From an uncultured Methylococcaceae bacterium (lineage in GTDB: Bacteria; Pseudomonadota; Gammaproteobacteria; Methylococcales; Methylococcaceae), in NCBI GenBank assembly GCA_903911305.1, contig CAIWDB010000434.1, positions 1-42,194 on the forward strand: a stretch of DNA of 42,194 nucleotides. Direction: 5' to 3'. The translations under genes were made by a program, and so were the position numbers. The notes beneath the pieces are model-generated. The model was not told the DNA's origin. It worked only from the letters and a program-made list of their open reading frames with translations, and ran no database searches. Within the stretch, counting starts at the first letter, position 1, and each line of letters begins with the position of its first letter. Of the stretch, positions 35,542-42,194 are shown piece by piece.

Positions 35542-36726
35542 ATGGAATCCATTTGGTCGGTTATCGGATTATTGCTTTGCTTGGTCACTCTGCCAGGCAC
35601 CATTGAACTGGTATTGCTTACCCTTGGCGGAGCATTGCCCCGACATTTGCGAACTTCGCAACCTGAATCTGGGCATCCGTTAGACATTTGCATCGTCGTA
35701 CCGTCCCATGATGAAGAGAAAGGCATCGGCCAGTGCGTGACTTCGTTGCTTGCCTGTGACACTGGCGGACAAGCTGTTTCCGTGGTCGTGATAGCCGACA
35801 ATTGCACGGACTCCACTGCCGAAAAGGCGAGGTTGGCGGGTGCCAGAGTCTTGGTACGCAACGACGACTTGCGCAGGGGAAAAGGATATGCCTTGGATCA
35901 TGCATTTTCCATTCTTTTGACTGAAAACCACGATGCCTTTTTAATTGTCGATGCGGACACGGGGGTCGAAGGCAATTTTATCCACGCAACTGTCGAATTG
36001 TTCAAAGATGGAGCCGATGCCCTGCAATGTCGTTACCTTGCGAGCAATCCGGGAGAATCGATTCGCTCAAGATTAATGCATGTCGCTTGGCTGGCTTTCA
36101 ATGTTCTTCGGTTGCGAGGCAGGGACTACTGGGGGCTTTCGGTGGGCATACTCGGCAATGGGTTCGGCCTGACAAGGAAAACACTGGAAAAAGTCCCGTT
36201 TGACGCCGGTTCCATCGCCGAAGACCTTGAATACCATTTGCGGTTGGTTCGTGCCGGATTGCGAGTGCGTTTTTGCGAATCCACCACCGTCTGGTCCGAT
36301 GTACCCGCCCAAGGCAAAATGGCCGCTGGACAACGTGCCAGATGGGAAGGTGGCCGATTTAGAATGATTCGGGAACAATCGCCTGGTTTGATTGTAGAAG
36401 TGCTTAAGGGAAATCTGCGTCTTTTGGAACCATTACTTGAGCTTCTTTTGCTTCCATTAGCCTTCCATGTATTTTTCTTACTCCTTTTATTGGCTGTGCC
36501 AACGGCTTTCGCTTGGTATTCCGCTCTCGCCAGCTTGGCAGCGGTTGGCCTTCATGTGGCAGTTGCACTATATGTCGGGCAGGCTGGTTGGAGAGATATG
36601 ATTGCACTGTTTGCAGCCCCATTTTACATCGTTTGGAAACTTACATTAGGCCGGCAATTGCTTAAATCGGCTAGCACCGAAGCGGCTTGGGTACGCACAG
36701 AAAGGACAGGCAATCATGACAACTGA
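35542..36726 (+). CDS. Membrane-bound family 2 glycosyltransferase
   Basis: A 394-residue inner-membrane enzyme with one helix at 7-28, a cytoplasmic GT2 domain and two or three helices at about 305-375. Catalytic signatures are present: CIVVPSHDEEKGI (50-62), DAD in LIVDADTGV (D137, D139), ED in SIAEDLEYH (E227, D228) and the acceptor motif QRARW (264-268). This D-DxD-D-QxxRW set is that of processive-like polysaccharide synthases. I chose the ATG at 35542, as the first helix follows at once; the frame extends 61 codons upstream without homology. It overlaps the next gene by 11 bases. Confidence 0.88.
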   Translation: MESIWSVIGLLLCLVTLPGTIELVLLTLGGALPRHLRTSQPESGHPLDICIVVPSHDEEKGIGQCVTSLLACDTGGQAVSVVVIADNCTDSTAEKARLAGARVLVRNDDLRRGKGYALDHAFSILLTENHDAFLIVDADTGVEGNFIHATVELFKDGADALQCRYLASNPGESIRSRLMHVAWLAFNVLRLRGRDYWGLSVGILGNGFGLTRKTLEKVPFDAGSIAEDLEYHLRLVRAGLRVRFCESTTVWSDVPAQGKMAAGQRARWEGGRFRMIREQSPGLIVEVLKGNLRLLEPLLELLLLPLAFHVFFLLLLLAVPTAFAWYSALASLAAVGLHVAVALYVGQAGWRDMIALFAAPFYIVWKLTLGRQLLKSASTEAAWVRTERTGNHDN

Positions 36727-37687
36727 TATTTCGGTTTTGATTGTTTCATTCAACACCCGCGACCGCCTTAGGGATTGCCTATTAGCTTTGCGGAATCAAG
36801 TTGGCGGCATTCAATTTGAATCAGTAGTGGTGGATAATGCTTCCCGCGACGGATCAGTCGATATGGTTCAGGCAGAATTTCCCGAAATAAAACTAATTCA
36901 AAGCAGCGTCAACTTGGGTTTTGGAAATGGAAATAATCTCGCCTTAAAACATGCAAAAAGCCGTTATCTGGTTTTATTGAATTCAGACGCACTGCTTGAG
37001 CCTCATGCCCTGTCCATGGCACTCGCACACATGGAGTCCGCTGCCAATGTCGGCATGGGCGGAGGTCGGTTAGTGGACCCGGATGGCGGTTGGCAACCAT
37101 CAGCGCGCCGATTCCCTAGTTTGCTCGACGAATTCCTAACGATCAGCGGGCTTGCCGCCAAATTCCCGAAATCCCGTTTCTTTGGCCGTTTCGACCGGAC
37201 TTGGGCAAACCCGAATGAAGCGGCACAGGTAGACTGGGTTCCCGGTGCGTTTGCAATCATCCGAAAAGATTTGATAGAAAAGATAGGCTTTTTTGACCCC
37301 CGATTCTTCCTTTACTATGAGGAGGTGGATTTATGCCGACGCATCAAAGCTGCCGGTTATGCTGTCCATTACTGGCCCGATTTGAAGATTTCCCATATCG
37401 GGGGCGAGTCTTCCAAGACGCTGAACGAAATGAGCTTCACATCTAAGGGTTCACAACTGACGCTTTGGCGTATTCGCAGCCAGTTACTGTTTTATCGCAA
37501 ATGGCATGGCTCGCTCATGGCATGGTTGGTAAAAAAGCAAGAACAAAGCTGGCATAGCCTTCGTGCTTTGCGAAACCGTAACCGGGACACCCTCAAATTC
37601 AGCGAATCTGAAAATTTGGTCAAGCTTTGGGATCAAGCTTGGCTCGACACACAAGGTGGCCAAATCTCGCCACCCCAACCTTGGTAA
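36716..37687 (+). CDS. Family 2 glycosyltransferase (rhamnosyltransferase-like)
   Basis: A 323-residue soluble GT-A glycosyltransferase. Features are SVLIVSFNTRDRLRDCLLAL, VVVDNASRDGS, the nucleotide-binding YLVLLNSDALLEP and VPGAFAIIRKDLIEKIGFFD with YYEEVDLCRRIKAAGY. The order matches WbbL-type rhamnosyltransferases. The sugar donor is inferred only from this resemblance. It overlaps the preceding glycosyltransferase gene and precedes the acetyltransferase gene by 7 bases. Confidence 0.88.
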   Translation: MTTDISVLIVSFNTRDRLRDCLLALRNQVGGIQFESVVVDNASRDGSVDMVQAEFPEIKLIQSSVNLGFGNGNNLALKHAKSRYLVLLNSDALLEPHALSMALAHMESAANVGMGGGRLVDPDGGWQPSARRFPSLLDEFLTISGLAAKFPKSRFFGRFDRTWANPNEAAQVDWVPGAFAIIRKDLIEKIGFFDPRFFLYYEEVDLCRRIKAAGYAVHYWPDLKISHIGGESSKTLNEMSFTSKGSQLTLWRIRSQLLFYRKWHGSLMAWLVKKQEQSWHSLRALRNRNRDTLKFSESENLVKLWDQAWLDTQGGQISPPQPW

Positions 37688-37694
37688 AATAATC

Positions 37695-38198
37695 ATGTTC
37701 GATAACCTGCGTGAAGATTGGCAAATCTATGAACACGACATTACCCGGCAGGGACTTTGGGTCATGGCGGTCTACCGTTTTGGACGGTGGCGCTACAAGA
37801 TACGTCAAGCTTGGTTGCGAATTCCGTTGTCGTTTGTTTACAGGGCGCTAAAACTCTTATCCCAAATCCTCACAGGCATTGACCTTCCTTGTGAAGTCAA
37901 AGTAGGTAAACGATTGCAGATAGACCATTTCGGAGGCATCATCATTAGTGGTGACACTGTTCTAGGTGACGATGTGGTCATCCGCAATGGCGTGACAATC
38001 GGGCTAAAACGAACCGGGGAGAGAGGTGCGCCCGTCATCGGCAATCGAGTCGATATTGGTGCCGGCGCAAAAATCTTGGGGGCTATCCGTATAGGTGACG
38101 ATGTCGTCATTGGGGCCAACGCGGTGGTCATTACCGATGTACCTTCCAATTCGCTAGCTGTCGGTGTGCCTGCTCGCATCAAACCCCGCCAAAAATAA
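37695..38198 (+). CDS. Hexapeptide-repeat acetyltransferase (serine acetyltransferase-like)
   Basis: A 167-residue left-handed beta-helix enzyme. The N-terminal helices resemble the short acetyltransferases of exopolysaccharide loci. Hexapeptide turns run from about 75 to 160 (VKVGKRLQIDHFGGIIISGD, VIRNGVTIGLK, IGNRVDIGAGAKILGAIRIG), with the catalytic-type His in IDHFGG. Acetyl-CoA would be the donor; the acceptor is probably a glycan sugar rather than serine, given the neighbours. The ATG at 37695 is preferred over the 44-codon upstream extension. Confidence 0.85.
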   Translation: MFDNLREDWQIYEHDITRQGLWVMAVYRFGRWRYKIRQAWLRIPLSFVYRALKLLSQILTGIDLPCEVKVGKRLQIDHFGGIIISGDTVLGDDVVIRNGVTIGLKRTGERGAPVIGNRVDIGAGAKILGAIRIGDDVVIGANAVVITDVPSNSLAVGVPARIKPRQK

Positions 38199-38221
38199 CT
38201 GGCTAACAGCAGAAAATCATT

Positions 38222-39547
38222 ATGAAATCCGACACACCGATTCCTGGCCCTTTAGCACGTAGATCAAATATTTTTCTGATTTGGTGGAGAATTTGGTTTG
38301 AACATGCCGCCATCTTAATGATGGACATATTGCCAAGAACCTTCGATATACTCTTCTCCTTGTTTTTGCTGGTCTTCCTTTCCCCTTTATTGCTGCTAAG
38401 GGCCATCGTGGCAAAAGTGTCGACGGGCAAGGTATTTGAAGCCGAACTACTGGTCGGACGATTCAGAACCCCCTTCTTGCGTCTCCGTTTCAGCGGTAAA
38501 ACGCCCGGGGCAAGATTGGCTTGCCTGTCAAATATTTTGGCGGGAGATATGGCTTTCGCCGGTCCAAGACCCATGCGGGAAGACGAAATTTCGAACTTGA
38601 CTCCTGAACAGAGCATACGATTCACCTTACGCCCCGGTTTATATTCACTTTACTCGCTTCGTCGAAAAATTGGCATTGCCTACGACAGTGAAACGGTCAG
38701 CGATACCGACTTTTACTATAGCGAAACGGTAAAAGGGGACGTTGGGCTAGTTGCCCGATCCCTGATTGGCGACATGTTGGCAGGCGGCGACATGCGCCCC
38801 ACTCCGCCGATTTTAAATTTTTTTGGCGTCGAAATCGTCAACACCACTATGGACGAAGCCGTAGACTGGATGGTAAAGAAGGTTCGTGACAATGCAGCCA
38901 GTTTTGTCGCATTCGTCAACCCTGATTGCCTCAATATTGCCTATACCCAAGAAAAGTATCGTCAAGTGCTATCTTCAGCCGACCGCGTCTTGCCTGACGG
39001 CATAGGCATTAACATTGGATGCCGAATGTTAAATGTTTCATTGCTGGCTAATATCAATGGGACTGACCTATTTCCCCGTTTGTGTGAACGGGCGGCAACG
39101 GAAGGGTTATCGCTTTTTTTGTTCGGGGCTAAACCCGGCATAGCTCAAGCTGTAGCCAACAATATGCGCGAACGCCTTCCCGCCCTTCAGTTTGCTGGCG
39201 TTCGTGACGGCTATTTTACCGCGGACGAAACCGACCGCATCATAGAAGAAATTAACCACTCGAATGCCGACATATTGCTAGTGGCTTTTGGGGCACCCAA
39301 GCAAGAGCTATGGTTGGCGGAAAATCACGCCAAACTCAAACCCTGTGTACGATTGGGAGTGGGCGGTCTGTTTGACTTCTACTCAGGGCAAATGCCTAGG
39401 GCACCTCTTTGGATGCGCGAAATTGGCTTGGAATGGACATGGCGTCTATTACATGAACCGGGGAGGCTATGGCGTCGTTATTTAATCGGCAATCCATTGT
39501 TCCTCTTCCGAGTGTGGAAACAGAAAAGAATGAATGCCTACCCATGA
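38222..39547 (+). CDS. Fusion of a degenerate sugar transferase module with a WecG/TagA glycosyltransferase
   Basis: The 441-residue protein has two halves. Residues 35-190 look like a polyprenyl-phosphate hexose-1-phosphate transferase: a membrane helix at about 41-62, then GDMAFAGPRP (108-117). The family's catalytic Asp-Glu is replaced: where SIDELPQL is expected it has PGARLACL, and KFRSM is replaced by RLRFSG. This half is probably inactive. Residues 195-435 are a WecG/TagA/CpsF glycosyltransferase: VAFVNPDCLNIAYTQEKYRQ, VLPDGIGI with D259, LLVAFGAPKQELWL and VGGLFDFYSGQMPRAP. This half keeps the expected residues and should add an N-acetylmannosamine-type or similar sugar to a lipid carrier. 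The gene overlaps the next one by 4 bases (ATGA). Confidence 0.85.
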   Translation: MKSDTPIPGPLARRSNIFLIWWRIWFEHAAILMMDILPRTFDILFSLFLLVFLSPLLLLRAIVAKVSTGKVFEAELLVGRFRTPFLRLRFSGKTPGARLACLSNILAGDMAFAGPRPMREDEISNLTPEQSIRFTLRPGLYSLYSLRRKIGIAYDSETVSDTDFYYSETVKGDVGLVARSLIGDMLAGGDMRPTPPILNFFGVEIVNTTMDEAVDWMVKKVRDNAASFVAFVNPDCLNIAYTQEKYRQVLSSADRVLPDGIGINIGCRMLNVSLLANINGTDLFPRLCERAATEGLSLFLFGAKPGIAQAVANNMRERLPALQFAGVRDGYFTADETDRIIEEINHSNADILLVAFGAPKQELWLAENHAKLKPCVRLGVGGLFDFYSGQMPRAPLWMREIGLEWTWRLLHEPGRLWRRYLIGNPLFLFRVWKQKRMNAYP

Positions 39548-40296
39548 AACCTATAAAGCACCCTTCAGATAATGGTTCTGGCGTAAGCCAGCAGAAGGAA
39601 CTCTTTGAGCGTTACGAAAACATAGACCGTATAGCGTTCCGCAAAACCCTGAGGCTTTATTGCAAGCGGGCCTTGTGGGTTGCGGTTGTACGCACCACTT
39701 ACTTGGCCAAACGACTATTTGACATGCTTGCCTCTGCCGTTTTACTTTTGCTGTTGAGTCCCGTGTTTTTGGTGTGTGCCGTTGCCATCCGTCGAGATTC
39801 CCCTGGGCCAATTTTTTTTCAACAGAAACGGGTGGGACGGTGGGGAAAGTTATTTTCAATGTGGAAGTTCCGTTCGATGTATATTGATGCAGAGGTCCGC
39901 AAAAAAGAACTTGAGACAATGAACGAAATGAATGGCGGCGTACTTTTCAAAATGAAAGATGACCCAAGGATTACCAAAGTAGGCAAAATTATACGAAAAG
40001 CTTCCATTGATGAACTGCCACAATTATGGAATGTGTGCAAAGGGGACATGTCTTTAGTTGGCCCTCGACCTGCCCTTCCATCGGAAGTCAACCAATATTC
40101 ACTCGCAGAACGACGCCGCTTGGAGGTAATTCCGGGAATCACCTGCATTTGGCAAGTATCCGGGCGATCAGACATTCCATTCGATAAACAAGTGGGGCTA
40201 GACGTGGAATATATCGAATCTCAATCATTGTGGCTTGATATTAAATTACTATTACTTACCATACCGGCAGTGCTATTGGGAAGAGGGGCTTATTGA
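39544..40296 (+). CDS. Undecaprenyl-phosphate sugar-1-phosphate transferase (intact)
   Basis: A 250-residue monotopic membrane enzyme that transfers a sugar-1-phosphate onto the lipid carrier and starts glycan assembly. It has the re-entrant helix (KRLFDMLASAVLLLLLSPVF), KFRSM (108-112), the catalytic pair D156-E157 in SIDELPQLW, and GPRPALP (173-179). The C-terminal GITCIWQVSGRSDIPFD is typical of the WbaP/EpsE group, but the usual multi-helix N-terminal domain is missing. I chose the ATG at 39544, which overlaps the previous stop (ATGA). It shares one base with the next start (TGATG). Which sugar it uses cannot be read. Confidence 0.92.
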   Translation: MKPIKHPSDNGSGVSQQKELFERYENIDRIAFRKTLRLYCKRALWVAVVRTTYLAKRLFDMLASAVLLLLLSPVFLVCAVAIRRDSPGPIFFQQKRVGRWGKLFSMWKFRSMYIDAEVRKKELETMNEMNGGVLFKMKDDPRITKVGKIIRKASIDELPQLWNVCKGDMSLVGPRPALPSEVNQYSLAERRRLEVIPGITCIWQVSGRSDIPFDKQVGLDVEYIESQSLWLDIKLLLLTIPAVLLGRGAY

Positions 40297-41774
40297 TGCG
40301 CACTATAATCATCGCAGACCGTCTAGGACACGAGTTATTCCCGCTGACTGACAGAACCTGTCCCGCCTTATTGCCTGTGTCTGGTAAGCCAGTGCTGGAA
40401 CACACTATTGATATGCTGGCAAATGCGGGCATCAAACGGGTCATCATAGTCATCGGATCTTTTGCTGATCAAATCCGCACCAAGTTTGAATATGGGCGAC
40501 GTTGGGGTATTGAAATCGATTATTGGGGTACTCGCGGAGAGGAAGAACCGAATACCTTGTTGGCTCAGCTTCCAAAAGGGATGCAGTTTGATAGCACACT
40601 CATCATCAGGGGTGATATGATCAGGTCGGCATGCATAGTGGAGTTTTTAGAACAAGCCACCACCCGCAATGCCCCAGTTTTGCATGGCACATCCCATGGA
40701 CATTCGTTAGGGATATGCTTATGTAAAACGGATCACGTTGATCTGGACCCTTTGCACTGGCCTATACTAGTACAGGGCTTGCCCATTTCACCGGACACTA
40801 TAATCGAACTCCCCGATGCAAAGGTTTCCCTCATGGAGTCTTTGGCTGCATTTCACCAAGCGAACTTGGACGCTGCCGCGGGCCGAATTCCAGGATTGCT
40901 AATTCCAGGCCGACAAACGGCCTTAGGGCTGACGCAAGGGCGTAACAGCCAAGTCTCTTCTCGCAGCATAAAGCTTGGAATCGCTTTTGTTGGCAGTGGC
41001 AGCGAGGTTCACCCGACAGCCGAACTGAACCATGAAGTTGTCATCAGCGACCAAGTCATAATTGACCGACATGCAAAACTCTCCGATACCGTTGTTTTGC
41101 CAAACACCTATGTCGGCGAATTGGTCAACCTAAGCCATTCAATTGCGTGGGGAAGCGACTTGATCAGAGTCGATCTTGACACACACGTGCGCGTCACCGA
41201 TGCCTTTCTATTGGCCGACCTTAGACAAACTACCTTGGGTAACGGCCTATCCCCGTTGCTTAACAGGATCGGAGGACTATTATTGTTAATCTTGTCCCTA
41301 CCCCTATGGCCGATTGCTTGGCTAGCGACAACTCAAGAAAAAACTTCGGGGACATTATTTAAATCATGCCGACTGCGTGGAAATCGGATAGAACTCACCG
41401 AATTTGGAGAACGTCAGAGAACCGAATTCACTGCTTGGGAATGGGCAACCGAACGACCACTACTGAGGGCACTCCCCAAAATATTGGCTGTGGTGAGCGG
41501 TGACTTGAGATTAGTAGGCGTGGAGCCAGTAACCATTGAACAAGCAAATCGGCGCACAGAAGAATGGGAACGTTACGCTGATGGAGCCCCTGCCGGACTC
41601 ATTGGACCCTCCCAACTGAGATATTCTGATGAAACACCCGAAGAAGAGCGTTTATTGGCCGATGCCTATTATGTGGGCCAACATGATCACTGGAAAAACT
41701 GGCTATATTTATTGGAAGGGATACAGAAATTATTTAGCCCCCGATCTTGGAGTCGTCAGCAAGGTAAATCCTAA
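40296..41774 (+). CDS. Three-part protein: degenerate nucleotidyltransferase, beta-helix, degenerate sugar transferase
   Basis: A 492-residue protein. Residues 1-200 have the fold of a sugar-phosphate nucleotidyltransferase (LFPLTDRTCPALLPVSGKP and LIIRGDMI). The GGxGxR loop is replaced by ADRLGHE and the usual Lys of 'PKxLlPv' is Ala. Residues 230-300 form a left-handed beta-helix (SEVHPTAELNHEVVISDQV and onward). A hydrophobic helix at 322-346 leads into 345-485, which aligns with sugar transferases; however, RALPKI stands for DELPQL and GVEP for GPRP. Both enzyme parts therefore look inactive. It is the third gene in a row with such a module, coupled to the intact one. A structural or regulatory role in the initiating complex is an inference. 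The ATG at 40296 is favoured over the TTG just before it. Confidence 0.75.
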   Translation: MRTIIIADRLGHELFPLTDRTCPALLPVSGKPVLEHTIDMLANAGIKRVIIVIGSFADQIRTKFEYGRRWGIEIDYWGTRGEEEPNTLLAQLPKGMQFDSTLIIRGDMIRSACIVEFLEQATTRNAPVLHGTSHGHSLGICLCKTDHVDLDPLHWPILVQGLPISPDTIIELPDAKVSLMESLAAFHQANLDAAAGRIPGLLIPGRQTALGLTQGRNSQVSSRSIKLGIAFVGSGSEVHPTAELNHEVVISDQVIIDRHAKLSDTVVLPNTYVGELVNLSHSIAWGSDLIRVDLDTHVRVTDAFLLADLRQTTLGNGLSPLLNRIGGLLLLILSLPLWPIAWLATTQEKTSGTLFKSCRLRGNRIELTEFGERQRTEFTAWEWATERPLLRALPKILAVVSGDLRLVGVEPVTIEQANRRTEEWERYADGAPAGLIGPSQLRYSDETPEEERLLADAYYVGQHDHWKNWLYLLEGIQKLFSPRSWSRQQGKS

Positions 41775-41877
41775 AATTCCACTGGCTGGGAAATGTGCCA
41801 GTCGGAATGCTTTTGATTTTCTAAGGTCGCCTCTCCCTTAACTAAGCCATTGCGGCACTCAACCAAGCAAAAGGCAT

Positions 41878-42194
41878 ATGAAAATATTGCTTGCCGAGGA
41901 TGACCCAGTCACCCGGTTACTATATTCAAAAAATCTTAAAGCATGCGGCTATGATGTCGTTACCGCAGAAAACGGTGAAATAGCCTGGCAACGTTTACAG
42001 ACCGATCCTTTTCAAATTCTAATAAGCGATTGGGAAATGCCGGAATTAAATGGACTTGAACTTTGCCAGAGAGTAAAGTCGGCACCGGATTTACCTTACA
42101 TTTTCGTCCTACTGCTCACCGCTAGGGACGATGAAAATTCGCTAATCCAAGGTTTGGACATTGGCGCGGATGATTATCTTGCTAAAACCAGCGA
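41878..42194 (+). CDS. Response regulator, N-terminal receiver domain (cut by the window edge)
   Basis: The frame opens with MKILLAEDDPVTRLLYSKNL and is still open at the right edge. It is a receiver domain with acidic pair D8-D9, phosphoacceptor D51 in ILISDWEMP, and the Thr and Lys of LLTAR and DYLAK. The output domain is outside the window. Such stand-alone receivers beside glycan loci often carry GGDEF or other outputs; nothing here decides that. Confidence 0.9.
   Translation, partial: MKILLAEDDPVTRLLYSKNLKACGYDVVTAENGEIAWQRLQTDPFQILISDWEMPELNGLELCQRVKSAPDLPYIFVLLLTARDDENSLIQGLDIGADDYLAKTS

Overview
The window looks like chromosomal DNA of a Gram-negative gammaproteobacterium. The evidence is the lipopolysaccharide export and Kdo block (kdsD-kdsC-lptC-lptA-lptB) followed by rpoN-hpf-rapZ, together with RlmH, Maf, a DUF1249 protein and KUP. 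The set resembles Methylococcales-type bacteria, but the window holds no methane-oxidation marker, so that placement is only an inference. Most genes have moderate GC; the TIR gene at the left end is visibly AT-rich.

Layout. (1) 1-1730: the 3' end of a DUF2845-like gene, a 39-codon ORF that looks like the broken start of another gene, and an AT-rich gene coding for a TIR domain fused to a LacI/periplasmic-binding-like sensor domain. (2) 1769-8909: glycogen metabolism, with malQ and glgC on the minus strand, and glgB-glgA diverging from glgC and overlapping each other by 4 bases. (3) 9259-14737: a hypothetical gene, a Tat-exported multicopper oxidase with a Met/His-rich tandem repeat, a 67-bp MITE-like element, and a soluble hybrid histidine kinase. 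(4) 14778-16708: aguA-aguB, which convert agmatine to putrescine. (5) 16736-19872: a PspC-domain protein with an internal duplication, a 42-codon ORF, and a type II restriction-modification pair of the NgoMIV (GCCGGC) type. (6) 19832-25415: maf-rlmH and kup on the minus strand; a PilZ-like gene, queD, a DUF1249 gene and a TelA-family gene on the plus strand. (7) 25621-33349: kdsD-kdsC-lptC-lptA-lptB, then a minus-strand cytosine methyltransferase with an N-terminal HTH, then rpoN-hpf-rapZ with no ptsN. (8) 33560-34284: a Gln-rich putative lipoprotein with a strong terminator. (9) 34341-41774: an exopolysaccharide/surface-glycan locus with a methyltransferase, two GT2 glycosyltransferases, a hexapeptide acetyltransferase, and three consecutive genes that each carry a polyprenyl-phosphate sugar transferase-like module, of which only one keeps the catalytic residues. 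(10) 41878-end: a truncated response regulator.

How they work together. GlgC makes ADP-glucose, GlgA extends the glucan, GlgB branches it and MalQ rearranges it. KdsD and KdsC serve Kdo synthesis, and LptC, LptA and LptB move LPS to the outer membrane. The glycan locus probably starts on undecaprenyl phosphate with the intact transferase at 39544-40296 and continues with the WecG/TagA-like and GT2 enzymes. The most unusual items are the TIR-sensor fusion, the set of one active and two degenerate initiating-transferase modules, and the HTH-methyltransferase with a palindrome inside its own predicted promoter.
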